This document shows positions 1-9,253 of a stretch of 64,000 bases of DNA, piece by piece. This DNA comes from Flavobacteriaceae bacterium UBA1903 (GTDB taxonomy: Bacteria; Bacteroidota; Bacteroidia; Flavobacteriales; Flavobacteriaceae): assembly GCA_002337605.1 (NCBI GenBank), contig DDGL01000014.1, positions 395,965 through 459,964 on the forward strand, read 5' to 3'. The translations under genes and the position numbers were made by a program. A model generated the notes under the pieces. It was not told where the DNA came from. It searched no databases and saw only the letters and a list, made by a program, of their open reading frames with translations. How positions within the stretch are numbered: position 1 is the stretch's first letter; every line of letters begins with the position of its first letter.

Positions 1-204
1 ACAAAGCCCCTAAGAACGGTTAAATACTTATGTTTTCTAATTCTGATAATTTTATTATTCATCCAACTACTAAGGTTGCAATCTTACCAACTAGATAGGT
101 TGTATAAGTACAAAGCCCCTAAGAACGGTTAAATACTTATGTTTTCTAATTCTGATAATTTTATTATTCATCCAACTACTAAGGTTGCAATCTTACCAAC
201 TAGA
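1..204. repeat. 109-bp-period tandem direct repeat (two copies visible)
   Basis: Bases 1-95 recur without mismatch at 110-204. The 14-nt spacer after the first copy differs from the sequence after the second copy. The window begins exactly at the start of a copy, so more copies may lie upstream. The unit has no long open frame. A short hairpin, CAAC-N7-GTTG, spans each copy's right end and its non-identical flank (TAGATAG versus TAGACAT loop). The remaining stretch to 374 is very AT-rich and holds the upstream region of the next gene, with no recognisable promoter. The origin of the repeat is unknown; an array spacer, an old duplication and the edge of a mobile region are all possible. Confidence 0.9.
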
Positions 205-374
205 CATGTTGCAAATATTAAACGAAATGGTATATATAAAATCTTTACCTTAACCATACATTAAGTTTTAAATATTCCTATAAACCACTTAAAATAACTA
301 AATAACCTTTCAAAATAAAATATCCTCATATTGATTGAAAAATTGTAAATTGTTTCTCTATCTCCATTCCTAAC

Positions 375-2693
375 TTGATTAGAAACCAAGAATATATAAT
401 AGATGATATAAAAACTTTGGTCAAATCCAAGGGGTTCATCTACACACTATGTTTAATTTTAATTGAGGATTTTCATTTTAATGTTGAAAAATTACATGAG
501 GTTGATTATCAATCTCGGTTAAATAAAAATGAAATTTCTTTTCTCATAGGCCTTCTTATTCAAAAACCAATATCCTTAGAGAAGCCTTCCTCTCCACTAG
601 AATTAATTGAGCTCAAGAAAAGCACACATTCCTTGATGTATGAGCTACACACATCCACAATGCTTCCGATGTTTGATAAAATGGAAAAAGTACTACGAAG
701 TAAAAGTGAAGAGGAAATTCCTGAAAAACTGGATTTTTTTGGCGGAGAAAACACATTTGTAGAACCAATCTTCTATGCTGGTGATGGAATTTATGACTTT
801 CAGTATCTTGAATTTTTAGAAAAAAAATATCAATATGACGAAGAATGGCTTAAAAACAACGCTAACTTTCGTTTTAAAGATGTTATACAGATAACAAATC
901 AAATTAAACAGATTCATCAAGAAAAATTTAAAAAAGTTAATTTACTTGGGATAAGAGAAAATCGAAAAAAAATAATTAAAAAAATTAAAAAAAAGAATCG
1001 AAGTAAAAAAAATAAACCCATTGATGCTGAAGAGTATATTGCAATGTTAGAACTCTACCAGTTTTTTGATTTATTTGAAACCGATTCACACATTAATAAA
1101 GGACTTCAAAAAGAGGACGTAACTAATGAGGGCTGGAATAGTTTTTATTCTGGATTAATAGATATTTTTAGTGTTAAGCTATCCGATTTCGATGAAAAAA
1201 TAAATTTTCTATCGTTTATTCAAAACTTTTCAATACCAAAAAATAGTAAGAACAGGAATAAACAATTCAAAAGCATTGGAGACTTTAATCAATTTAAAGC
1301 TAGACCATTAATCCCTTTGAGTGCAGACACATTTTTTGTTCCAATAACCTTCTCTGTTTTTGAGGCGGTTTATGAAAGCCCCTATTATTGGATGTTATTA
1401 GATAAGACTTATAACGATAAATTGGCTTTCAATAGGGGTAAAGCAGGAGAAGAAATAACCTATGAACTTTTAAAAAGTGTATTCGGGAAAAACAGGACTT
1501 TTAATTCTGTAAGAATTGAATTAAAAAAAGGGCAAGATGGCACTGACATAGACGTCCTCTGTATTCTTGGAAGTAAAGCTCTCTGTGTTCAAGTAAAATC
1601 AAAAAAGCTAACACAATTATCTCGAAAAGGAGATTTTGAACAACTTAAAAGGGATTTTAAGGGCGCTGTACAAGACGCATATAATCAAGGTTTAATCTGT
1701 CGTAGCCAAATAATAGAAAATAGCGCAACATTTTACAATCATGAAGGTTTGAAAATTGAGCTATCAGAAGATATTGAAGAGGTTTATTTAATGGTAGTTA
1801 CAACAGAGAACTACCCTAGCTTGACTCATCAGTCATTTGCTTTTTTAGAAAAGAATGATGAAGACCCAAGTCCTTTGGTTCTAACAATTTTTGATTTAGA
1901 ATTAGTTCTTTATTATTTAGATAATCCTTATGATTTCTTATACTATGTAAGACAAAGAACAACTTTAACGGATTGTTTTAATGCCCAGGAAGAAATGCAT
2001 TATTTAGGTTATCATCTTACTCACAAATTATGGAAAGAGTCAAAATATGCTTTTATCCAATTGGACAACTCATTTGGACAGTTAATAGACAGAAATTATT
2101 ATCCATACAAACTTGGAATTGAAACATCAGCTAAAAGTGATAAAATAAAAACCCGGTGGAAGAATAAAGATTTTGAAACCTTATGCTCTCAAATCGAAAA
2201 TTTAAATTTTCCAAAATCTACAGACGTAATCTTCCATCTCCTAGACTATTCCCAGGAATCACGAGAAAATCTCATTAAATTTATTCATAAAACCAAGTCT
2301 AATGCCTTTAAAGATGGTGAAGAACATAATTTTTCTATGTTATCGGGCCCTAAGAGGTCGACTTTTGGGCTTACTTATCTAGTAAGTAAAAGCAACGATC
2401 CTCACGAATTGATTGAGAGAATAGGACAATTAAGTCATTGGAGAAAATATAAAAGCAAAGCAGATTTCTGGATAGGATTAGGGTGTGTAAACCTTAGTGA
2501 AAGAATGGTCGACGTTTTAGTTTATAGTAACAAAAAGTGGGAATTTAATAAGACTTTAGATCAAGAGGTTAAAATTGCTTTTCAGGGCAAAAATAAGGGT
2601 ATACCATACAAATTTGGTAAAAAGGTTCAAAGAAACGACCCCTGTCCCTGTGGTAGTGCCAAGAAATATAAAAAATGTTGTGGTAGAAATTGA
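375..2693 (+). CDS. SEC-C domain protein with a PD-(D/E)XK-like nuclease motif
   Basis: This 772-residue protein is not recognised over most of its length. Around residues 357-410 it shows the outline of a restriction-type nuclease fold: a GEE-containing helix, then DGTDID (D391/D393), then VQVKSKK (Q406, K408). Mrr-like enzymes also use QxK in place of ExK. The last 23 residues are a SEC-C zinc-binding tail (CPCGS...KKYKKCC). A lysine-rich stretch near residues 190-215 could contact nucleic acid. TTG is the assumed start, because the first in-frame ATG lies near residue 88 and would cut off conserved-looking sequence. The gene stands alone after the tandem repeats and is visibly more AT-rich than its neighbours, which suggests horizontal acquisition. 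A defence or DNA-processing role is inference only. Confidence 0.7.
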   Translation: MIRNQEYIIDDIKTLVKSKGFIYTLCLILIEDFHFNVEKLHEVDYQSRLNKNEISFLIGLLIQKPISLEKPSSPLELIELKKSTHSLMYELHTSTMLPMFDKMEKVLRSKSEEEIPEKLDFFGGENTFVEPIFYAGDGIYDFQYLEFLEKKYQYDEEWLKNNANFRFKDVIQITNQIKQIHQEKFKKVNLLGIRENRKKIIKKIKKKNRSKKNKPIDAEEYIAMLELYQFFDLFETDSHINKGLQKEDVTNEGWNSFYSGLIDIFSVKLSDFDEKINFLSFIQNFSIPKNSKNRNKQFKSIGDFNQFKARPLIPLSADTFFVPITFSVFEAVYESPYYWMLLDKTYNDKLAFNRGKAGEEITYELLKSVFGKNRTFNSVRIELKKGQDGTDIDVLCILGSKALCVQVKSKKLTQLSRKGDFEQLKRDFKGAVQDAYNQGLICRSQIIENSATFYNHEGLKIELSEDIEEVYLMVVTTENYPSLTHQSFAFLEKNDEDPSPLVLTIFDLELVLYYLDNPYDFLYYVRQRTTLTDCFNAQEEMHYLGYHLTHKLWKESKYAFIQLDNSFGQLIDRNYYPYKLGIETSAKSDKIKTRWKNKDFETLCSQIENLNFPKSTDVIFHLLDYSQESRENLIKFIHKTKSNAFKDGEEHNFSMLSGPKRSTFGLTYLVSKSNDPHELIERIGQLSHWRKYKSKADFWIGLGCVNLSERMVDVLVYSNKKWEFNKTLDQEVKIAFQGKNKGIPYKFGKKVQRNDPCPCGSAKKYKKCCGRN

Positions 2694-2814
2694 TCAGAGA
2701 ATTATCTTTTTAAAATATCGGATATACAAAAGCTATTAAAAACAAGATGTTCAAGGAACCTAAAATCAGCTTTACACAACCATAAAGTTCTCACTTTTGT
2801 ACGTGCAAATAATT

Positions 2815-2860
2815 AAAAAAACCCCGTAATACACTTTAAATAAAGTAATTACAGGGTTTA
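2815..2860 (-). terminator. Intrinsic terminator of tRNA-Gln
   Basis: Read on the minus strand, a 12-13 bp stem with one mismatch (AAACCCTGTAATTA pairing with TATTACGGGGTTT) encloses an AT-rich loop and ends in a run of seven T. It begins 5 nt after the tRNA 3' end, so it fits as the terminator of that gene. Confidence 0.75.
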
Positions 2861-2864
2861 AATG

Positions 2865-2937
2865 TTGGCCTACTAGGGCTCGAACCTAGACTCTTCTGGA
2901 CCAAAACCAGACGTGTTGCCAGTTACACCATAGGCCA
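2865..2937 (-). tRNA. tRNA-Gln (anticodon TTG)
   Basis: The minus strand folds as a complete 73-nt cloverleaf. It has a 7-bp acceptor stem (TGGCCTA/TAGGCCA), a D arm, an anticodon arm TCTGG-TTTTGGT-CCAGA giving anticodon TTG, and a T arm containing GGTTCGAGCC. The discriminator base is A and the CCA end is not encoded. A consensus promoter lies upstream and a terminator downstream, so the gene is a single-gene transcription unit. The rest of the space between 2694 and 3173 shows nothing else recognisable. Confidence 0.95.
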
Positions 2938-2954
2938 ATTCCACAATGCGGATG

Positions 2955-2985
2955 CAAATTTAGTACAATCTTTCAGTTGTACAAA
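2955..2985 (-). promoter_or_regulatory. Bacteroidota-type promoter for tRNA-Gln
   Basis: On the minus strand TTTG (2985-2982) is followed after 19 nt by TAAATTTG (2962-2955). This matches the Bacteroidota sigma-ABfr consensus TTTG-N17-23-TAnnTTTG at every specified base. The tRNA 5' end lies 17 nt downstream, a normal leader distance. Confidence 0.75.
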
Positions 2986-3173
2986 CAATTTTAAATGAAA
3001 AATAGATTATTTTCAATTTAACAGGGACTAATTTCTAAATTAAAAGGGTGTAGTCCTATTTTCCACCCCAATTTTAAATAAAAAAAATGGGTAAATAGGT
3101 ACGTTCGCCATCTTTTATCCGTTTCACTAATCATATTATTAGTAAATTCGCCCTAACAAAAATAACTGCATTT

Positions 3174-6100
3174 ATGTCTAGTTTCAACTTCGACAAATGG
3201 AATAAAATTACAGGCTGGCTAGTTTTTGCCATCGCCCTGCTCACTTATTGGCTCACTGTAGAACCCACTGCCAGTTTTTGGGATGCGGGAGAATATATTA
3301 CCACCGCAAGTAATCTGGAGGTAGGTCACCCACCCGGGGCACCACTCTACCAGATTCTGGGAGCATTTTTCTCCATTTTTGCTATGGAGCCCTCAAACAT
3401 TGCTCTTACAATTAACTTAATGTCGGTTTTTGCGAGTGCATTTGCCATTTTATTTATGTTCTGGTCGCTCACTATTTTACTGAGAATAGTAGTTCAGAAA
3501 CATCAGGAACTAAACACTAACAATAGAATTGCAATTATAGGAAGTGCAGCAGTTGGAGCATTGAGTTTCGCGTTTACGGATAGTTTCTGGTACAACGCTG
3601 TAGAGGCCGAAGTATATGCTAGTGCAGCCTGCGTGCTGTCAATTTTATTTTACTGTGCCTTGCGATGGGAGCGCGAAATGAACACTCCCAGAGGGGACAG
3701 ATGGCTTATCCTGATTGCCTTTATTATAGGGCTTTCTTTCGGGATACACTTTATGGGATTACTGGCTATTCCTGCCATGGGCTTCTTATATTATTTCAAA
3801 AACTACAAAACCATTACGCTTAAAAATTTCATTATTGCAAATGTTGTTACAGCAGCTATTTTACTATTCATATTCAAGCTTTTATTACCCTATACGATGA
3901 AGCTTTTTAGCGCATTCGAATTGTTTTTCGTGAACTCTGTAGGAATGCCATTTAACTCGGGAACTATCATCGCCGGATTACTATTTATTGGGTTGTTTTA
4001 TTTCGGTTTGCGTTATACCCGTAAGAAAAACCTGGGACAGATTAACACCCTCTTATTATGTGTTTTATTCATTTTTATCGGGTTTTCCAGCTGGTTAATG
4101 CTTCCTATTCGTGCCAATGCGGGAACGGTTATTAACGAAAACAATCCTAATAACGCCCGTGAATTATTAGCCTATTATAACCGTGAACAATATCCTGAAA
4201 CACACTTGTTTTACGGCCCTCTTTTTACTGAAATGTATTCAGGCTTAGACCCGGAAAACCCTTACAAGGATGACAAACCTAAGTACGAGCAGGACGAAGA
4301 AACAGGTAAATACATTATTGTAAATCAATACAAAGATGCCTCTCAAAACCTGGATGATAAGCACAAGGTAATCCTGCCTAGAATGTGGAGCCCGGACCAC
4401 AATGCTAATTATCTTGAATTTACAGACGGATTAGAGTTTACTATAAAATCTGGCTACCGAAGTGAGTCCAGATTGGTGGACATTGTAGCCAGTTTTAAAC
4501 AGGCATTCAAAGAAGGCAAAGTAGACAAAGAAGATTATAACGATTTTTTAGTAACCTATGGGCAGTTTTTAGATATAAAACCCCCTTCCCTCTGGGAAAA
4601 CTTAGCCTATACTTTTGAATATCAATTTGGATATATGTATTGGCGTTATTTTATGTGGAATTTTGCCGGCAGACAAGACGATGTGCAAGGTCAAAAAACC
4701 GATTTGCATGGGAACTGGCTCACTGGAATCTCATTTATAGATGAATTAAGGTTAGGTACGCAAGACAATTTACCAAGTGATGTAAAGTATAACAAAGCGC
4801 GAAATACGTATTATTTATTACCCCTTATTCTAGGAGTTTTAGGAGTTGTCTTTCATTTTAAAAATGACATGAAGACCTTCTGGGTGTTACTGGTGCTGTT
4901 CCTATTCACGGGGCTGGCGCTAAAAGTATACCTCAACGAGAGACCTTTTGAACCTCGCGAGCGGGATTATGCACTAGTAGGTTCTTTTTATGTATTTGCT
5001 ATTTGGATTGGCTTTGGCGTATATGCATTATACGAAATGCTGAAAGAATATCTGAAACCAAAACTTGCCATCCCAATAGTACTTGCGGCAACGATGCTGG
5101 CATCGCCAGTTATATTAGCCTACCAAAATTGGGATGATCACGACCGATCTGACAGGTATACAGCAAATAGTATGGGAAAAATGTACCTGGATTCCTGCGA
5201 TGAAAATGCCATATTGTTCACCATAGGAGATAATGACACATTTGCACTGTGGTATGCCCAGAATATTGAGGGGTATAGACAAGACGTTCGTGTTGTAAAT
5301 ACCAGCCTTTTTGCTACAGATTGGTACATAGACGATATGAAAAAGAAAGCCTTTGAAAGCGATCCCATTCCGTCGCAGCTTACGCATGACAAATACCGTT
5401 TTGGAACCCGGGATTTCCTTTATTATCAAGAATCTACGCAAGATACTATTGATATTAAACAGTGGATGAACTGGGTAGGAAGCGATGATCCTAGAACTAA
5501 AGTAGAATTGGAAAGTAACCAATGGGCGCATACGTTTCCAAGTAAAACTATTCGCGTTCCGGTGAATAAAGAAGCGGTGTTGCGCAATGGGATTGTTGCC
5601 CAGAAAGACGCAGATAAAATTGTTCCCTACATAGATATTACCTTAAAAAGTAATGTTATTTATAAAAACCGAATGATGATGCTGGACGTTATTGCCAATA
5701 ATAACTGGGAGCGTCCTATTTATTTTAGTGGTGGAAGTTTTGGTGACGACGATTATATCTGGATGAAAGATTACCTCCAGTTAGAAGGGGTAACTTATAA
5801 ACTGGTCCCAATTAAAACCCCCGTTGCAAAAGGGAATCCGTTTGATATGGGAAGGATAGATGAGGATAAAATGTATGATATCGTGATGAATTTCGACTGG
5901 GGAAACAGCGGTAGTCCGGATATTTACCACGATACCGAAACACGCCGGAATGGAATCACCTATAGAAGTAACTTAGCCCGGTTGGCTGAAACACTTATGA
6001 ACGAGGACAAAATGGACAAGGCTGAAGACATCTTAGACCTTGCCATGGAAAAAATGCCGGTAAAATACTTTGAGTATTACTCTCTACTGGAACCCTATGT

Positions 6101-6488
6101 TTTAGGGTACTACGAAGTTGGTAACAAAGAAAAAGCACGTGCCTTATTCGAAGAAGTTTCCACCATATATCAGGAAAAGCTATTGTATTACAGTGGGATG
6201 AAAGTGCAACGCCAGTTTGGCATTGCAGACGAAATAATAAGCGATATGGAGAAATATCGTGGCCTGGTAGATATTTTGATCGTGATGGATACTGAAGAAT
6301 ATGCACGACCAGAAGCAAGTAAGTTTAATGACTATTTGAAGTTATTCCGTCATTTTTATTCACCAGAAGAAGGATTAGATGTTGATAAAAGAAAAGATAA
6401 GGATTTACTGGAGAACGATACGAACGCAATAAATGTTCCGCTGGATACCGTAGTGCAGGACAATACAAATGTAGCACCCGAACTATAA
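3174..6488 (+). CDS. DUF2723 polytopic membrane glycosyltransferase-like protein
   Basis: This 1104-residue protein has about a dozen hydrophobic segments in its first half and a soluble C-terminal half. The N-terminal signature FWDAGEYI (D37, E40) followed by GHPPGAP is diagnostic of DUF2723. This family resembles GT-C fold dolichol/polyprenyl-phosphate-sugar transferases, in which acidic residues of the first outer loop act in catalysis. Residues near 960-1060 look like TPR helices. In Bacteroidota the family is suspected to glycosylate exported proteins, but substrate and product cannot be read here. A polysaccharide deacetylase gene starts 4 nt downstream, so the two are probably co-transcribed. 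The start ATG follows directly on an AT-rich leader. Confidence 0.88.
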   Translation: MSSFNFDKWNKITGWLVFAIALLTYWLTVEPTASFWDAGEYITTASNLEVGHPPGAPLYQILGAFFSIFAMEPSNIALTINLMSVFASAFAILFMFWSLTILLRIVVQKHQELNTNNRIAIIGSAAVGALSFAFTDSFWYNAVEAEVYASAACVLSILFYCALRWEREMNTPRGDRWLILIAFIIGLSFGIHFMGLLAIPAMGFLYYFKNYKTITLKNFIIANVVTAAILLFIFKLLLPYTMKLFSAFELFFVNSVGMPFNSGTIIAGLLFIGLFYFGLRYTRKKNLGQINTLLLCVLFIFIGFSSWLMLPIRANAGTVINENNPNNARELLAYYNREQYPETHLFYGPLFTEMYSGLDPENPYKDDKPKYEQDEETGKYIIVNQYKDASQNLDDKHKVILPRMWSPDHNANYLEFTDGLEFTIKSGYRSESRLVDIVASFKQAFKEGKVDKEDYNDFLVTYGQFLDIKPPSLWENLAYTFEYQFGYMYWRYFMWNFAGRQDDVQGQKTDLHGNWLTGISFIDELRLGTQDNLPSDVKYNKARNTYYLLPLILGVLGVVFHFKNDMKTFWVLLVLFLFTGLALKVYLNERPFEPRERDYALVGSFYVFAIWIGFGVYALYEMLKEYLKPKLAIPIVLAATMLASPVILAYQNWDDHDRSDRYTANSMGKMYLDSCDENAILFTIGDNDTFALWYAQNIEGYRQDVRVVNTSLFATDWYIDDMKKKAFESDPIPSQLTHDKYRFGTRDFLYYQESTQDTIDIKQWMNWVGSDDPRTKVELESNQWAHTFPSKTIRVPVNKEAVLRNGIVAQKDADKIVPYIDITLKSNVIYKNRMMMLDVIANNNWERPIYFSGGSFGDDDYIWMKDYLQLEGVTYKLVPIKTPVAKGNPFDMGRIDEDKMYDIVMNFDWGNSGSPDIYHDTETRRNGITYRSNLARLAETLMNEDKMDKAEDILDLAMEKMPVKYFEYYSLLEPYVLGYYEVGNKEKARALFEEVSTIYQEKLLYYSGMKVQRQFGIADEIISDMEKYRGLVDILIVMDTEEYARPEASKFNDYLKLFRHFYSPEEGLDVDKRKDKDLLENDTNAINVPLDTVVQDNTNVAPEL

Positions 6489-6492
6489 ACCA

Positions 6493-7140
6493 GTGAAACC
6501 CTATTTGGTTACAACGCCCAGACTTGTGCAGTGGTTATTTCCACAGCGAGTTTGGGCGTTTTCTCGTAAAGAACCTAATGTATTCCTCACATTTGACGAT
6601 GGCCCCATTCCTGAAGTCACTCCTTGGGTTTTGGATGAGTTGAAAAAACACAATGTTAAGGCTACCTTTTTCTGTATTGGAGATAATGTAAGGAAGCATC
6701 CCGAAATCTTTAAGAGAATCGTTGCTGAAGGGCATAGTATAGGAAATCACACGTTTCATCATTTGAATGGTTGGAAAACTAAAACTGAAGAATACCTCCA
6801 AGATGTTGAAGCCGCTGAAGTGAAGTTCAATAAAACTATATTTACTAATAACCAAGCTTCAAAGCTCTTCCGTCCTCCCTATGGTAAAATGACTTCCAAC
6901 CAAGCCAAGAGGATTCGTAAAAAAGGCTATAAAATTATAATGTGGGATGTCTTAAGTGCAGATTTTGACATGAAAATTTCAGCAGAAAAATGCCTTGAGA
7001 ATGTTTTAAACAATATTAGACCCGGAAGTATCGTGGTTTTTCACGATAGTTTAAAAGCAGAAAAAAACCTTCGGCATGTATTGCCGAAGGTTTTGGAAAA
7101 TTGTTTTAAAAATGAAACTTCTTTGAATAAACTATTTTAG
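6493..7140 (+). CDS. Polysaccharide deacetylase (NodB domain) family protein
   Basis: This 215-residue NodB-homology protein carries the expected motifs: TFDDG (D35, D36), the metal-binding H86-x3-H90 in NHTFHH, RPPYG, a DVLSADF strand and the final VVFHDS. Family members remove N- or O-acetyl groups from peptidoglycan, chitin or exopolysaccharide sugars. No signal peptide is evident, although the N-terminus is moderately hydrophobic. GTG is the start, 4 nt after the DUF2723 stop, pointing to an operon and perhaps to glycan modification in the same pathway. Its last codons overlap the convergent gene by 4 nt and contain that gene's probable terminator hairpin. Confidence 0.9.
   Translation: MKPYLVTTPRLVQWLFPQRVWAFSRKEPNVFLTFDDGPIPEVTPWVLDELKKHNVKATFFCIGDNVRKHPEIFKRIVAEGHSIGNHTFHHLNGWKTKTEEYLQDVEAAEVKFNKTIFTNNQASKLFRPPYGKMTSNQAKRIRKKGYKIIMWDVLSADFDMKISAEKCLENVLNNIRPGSIVVFHDSLKAEKNLRHVLPKVLENCFKNETSLNKLF
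7061..7094 (-). terminator. Intrinsic terminator embedded in the deacetylase coding sequence
   Basis: A perfect 13-bp stem (AAAACCTTCGGCA with TGCCGAAGGTTTT) and a 5-nt loop lie inside the 3' end of the plus-strand deacetylase gene. Read on the minus strand the stem ends in seven consecutive T, and it sits about 43 nt past the stop codon of the convergent minus-strand gene. It therefore looks like that gene's terminator. On the plus strand the trailing T-run is only four bases. Confidence 0.75.
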
Positions 7141-8633
7141 TCTAAGGTCAAACTGACAGAGTAAACTCTAATACTATTTCTTGCTGTTCCTGGAGATGAT
7201 ATTGTCTGCCCAAATATTCTAACATAATCACCTGGGTCTAATGTAACCTTACCACTTATGGGTATCGCTCTAACTAAATAATCTCCAGTACTAGCATTCC
7301 CAGAACTTCCCACTTGTTCATATATCTCTGTACCAAGTGGTATCTCAATTGGAGAACCATCACTCGAATATTTTCTTATAAAAAAAGCGTGTACAGTAGT
7401 TGCACCATTTGTTGTGGTGGGTTCATAAGCTAGATTTCCTCTTACACTAAATGTTCTACTCTCTTTGCCTTCATACTCTAAAACATTATTACTTCCTGTT
7501 ACTGTAGGTGTTGCATTTGAAAACCTAAACATTTGTCCTGCATCTATAGAGGCGTTAATCGCTGCTCCACCTGATATACTAAAGGTAGGGTTTGTAGTTG
7601 TTGAGTTTCTTGTAATATAAAAATTACCTGATGCATTATCATCACTTTCTCTTGGTATCCCTGGTGCATTTACCTCCCAATTAATAGAAAAATTATAGCC
7701 TGGGTATGTATTTGCCAGAGGATAACCCTGAATATAAGTTCCAACTCCAGAAAAAACCGTGCCTTGTAAAACACCACTTGTTACAGATGGGTTACTACTA
7801 ACATCAAAGCCAGTGGCTCCGCTAGGCACTGCAGAGAAACCACTTACCTTTTCAACAAGATCGAAAGATCCGGTCAACGTTTCAAAGGTACCAACATTTG
7901 TATCTGCCCATCCTTGATTATTTAGTAGTAAGTTGTCAATATCTGTGTAGGTAATACCGTTTCTATTGTTAACATAGTTAACAACATTAGAAAAGTATAG
8001 ATCAACTCCAGAAATAGTTCCCACGCTACTCATTCCTGCTACAATACAGTTTTGGAACAACAAATTTGTCCCTCCTGTAATAGCAAAAACAGTTCCACTA
8101 CCTGCACCACCTGTACTTGAAATAGTTAAGTTTTTTACATTTCCTCCCGTAGTTCCCGTAAAAACAGCCCCTGTAGCTTTAAATAATATATCTTCTCCAG
8201 CGTCACGTCCTAAAAGCTGTGCATCGTTTAATTCTATAGGAACTGTTAAGGTTATCAATCCATTTATTTCATATAAAGTGTTTTCGTCCAAAGTAATTTT
8301 ACCTCCAGAGGGTGCAGGAAAATCGGACATACTTTTGACCAAAACATAATTATCACGTATAGCTGTCGCCCCAGATCCTATTGGTTTCCAGGTTGTGGTT
8401 GGGGTGTCGTAATAATAAAAAGATCTTAAGTCTGTATCGTACACTATAAGACTGTTGGCTGGTGTAGTAATAGCAGTTCTTTGAGCGGTGGTCATTCTAG
8501 GAGCTAAAAATCCTTTGCTGTCAGAGCTAACATCTAAAACAGAAGTTGCTTCAGGGGTCGTTGTCCCAATTCCTACTTGGGCGAGTGCTGCGTTGCATAA
8601 GAAGAACGCAAGCATTGCAATTCTAAATTTCAT
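7137..8633 (-). CDS. Secreted hypothetical protein, fibre-like N-terminus with beta-helix-like repeats
   Basis: This 498-residue protein starts with a signal peptide (MKFRIAMLAFFLCNAALAQ). It continues with VGIGTTTPEATSVLDV and FLAPRMTTAQR, an N-terminal pattern common in surface or fibre-like proteins of flavobacteria and also seen in tail-fibre-type proteins. The middle is rich in short Gly/Thr/Asn beta strands (NLTISSTGG, NLLFQNCIV), resembling a parallel beta-helix. The C-terminal region looks like a beta-sandwich ending in VYSVSLTLD. No T9SS sorting domain is apparent. The role is unknown; cell-surface adhesion is a guess. The gene is monocistronic and overlaps the convergent deacetylase by 4 nt. 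Confidence 0.75.
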   Translation of the reverse strand: MKFRIAMLAFFLCNAALAQVGIGTTTPEATSVLDVSSDSKGFLAPRMTTAQRTAITTPANSLIVYDTDLRSFYYYDTPTTTWKPIGSGATAIRDNYVLVKSMSDFPAPSGGKITLDENTLYEINGLITLTVPIELNDAQLLGRDAGEDILFKATGAVFTGTTGGNVKNLTISSTGGAGSGTVFAITGGTNLLFQNCIVAGMSSVGTISGVDLYFSNVVNYVNNRNGITYTDIDNLLLNNQGWADTNVGTFETLTGSFDLVEKVSGFSAVPSGATGFDVSSNPSVTSGVLQGTVFSGVGTYIQGYPLANTYPGYNFSINWEVNAPGIPRESDDNASGNFYITRNSTTTNPTFSISGGAAINASIDAGQMFRFSNATPTVTGSNNVLEYEGKESRTFSVRGNLAYEPTTTNGATTVHAFFIRKYSSDGSPIEIPLGTEIYEQVGSSGNASTGDYLVRAIPISGKVTLDPGDYVRIFGQTISSPGTARNSIRVYSVSLTLD

Positions 8634-8855
8634 AACTTGGGGATGTAAGGTTAAAAGTTTGTTTTTTGTGTAAAATACACCATCATTAAAATTCGCGTGC
8701 GAATGTAATGAGTTTAACCTTAAAATATGACTTTTATCGCTAAAACAAAACTCTTTTGTAGGAATTTTAACACTCTTTGTTTAAGCCAATACTGCGACAC
8801 GACAGAGCTGTCTGATTCACAGCACCTTATGTCTTAAGAAAAAAAGGTGCGAAAA

Positions 8856-9152
8856 TTAAACGTATTCTTTAACAAGTCCAATCAACGTATTGGCATCTTG
8901 TTCTCCACTTTGGCGCCATTTCATTTCGCCTCCTTTGTAGATCATTAATGTTGGGAGTCCTTTTACGCGTAGCGCTTCGGCAAGTTCATTGTTTTTTTCC
9001 ACGTCTATCTTAATCACGCGGGCTTTATCCCCAAGAGCAGCTGCTACGTCTCTTAATACGGCGTGCATTCCTTTGCAGGCTTCATCCCATTCTGCATAAA
9101 AGTCTAGCAAGACAGGTACCTGTGTTTCAATTAATTCTCCAAATTTGGACAT
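8856..9152 (-). CDS. Thioredoxin-fold protein lacking the CxxC active site
   Basis: This 98-residue protein has the length and order of thioredoxin: VLLDFYAEW, then the active-site position, then VIKIDVEKN, and cis-Pro strand LRVKGLPTLMIYKGG. Where thioredoxin has WCGPC it reads WDEAC (W22 to C26), so the first, nucleophilic cysteine is replaced by Asp and only the resolving-position cysteine remains. Dithiol-disulfide exchange is therefore unlikely, and a structural or chaperone-like role or monothiol chemistry would have to be assumed. No signal peptide is visible, so it is probably cytoplasmic. Similar non-CxxC thioredoxins occur in flavobacteria as I recall, so this is probably a lineage feature and not a sequencing error. 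Confidence 0.88.
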   Translation of the reverse strand: MSKFGELIETQVPVLLDFYAEWDEACKGMHAVLRDVAAALGDKARVIKIDVEKNNELAEALRVKGLPTLMIYKGGEMKWRQSGEQDANTLIGLVKEYV

Positions 9153-9253
9153 AATCGTTACAATATTAGTTATACAAATATAGCATTTATGGCGTAATTA
9201 CAAGCATTACACTTTTAAGCGTAAACAAGGCGTGATGAGAGCACTTACCCCTT

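Noticed and set aside
61..134. Integron attC-like site spanning the tandem repeat
   Set aside because: ATCCAAC and GTTAAAT fit the degenerate core boxes, but the inner arms do not pair as an attC hairpin and no integrase or cassette array is visible. Kept only as a remark.
1..204. CRISPR array
   Set aside because: Only two units with a 95-bp identical part and a 14-nt spacer; the dimensions do not fit and no cas genes are present.
7137..8633. Prophage tail-fibre gene
   Set aside because: The VGIGTTTP/FLAPRMTTAQR N-terminus is shared with phage fibres, but a signal peptide is present and no phage genes flank it.
8821..8849. GCACCTT/AAGGTGC inverted repeat as a terminator downstream of the thioredoxin-like gene
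   Set aside because: The 7-bp stem has a long loop and is not followed by a T-run on either strand.
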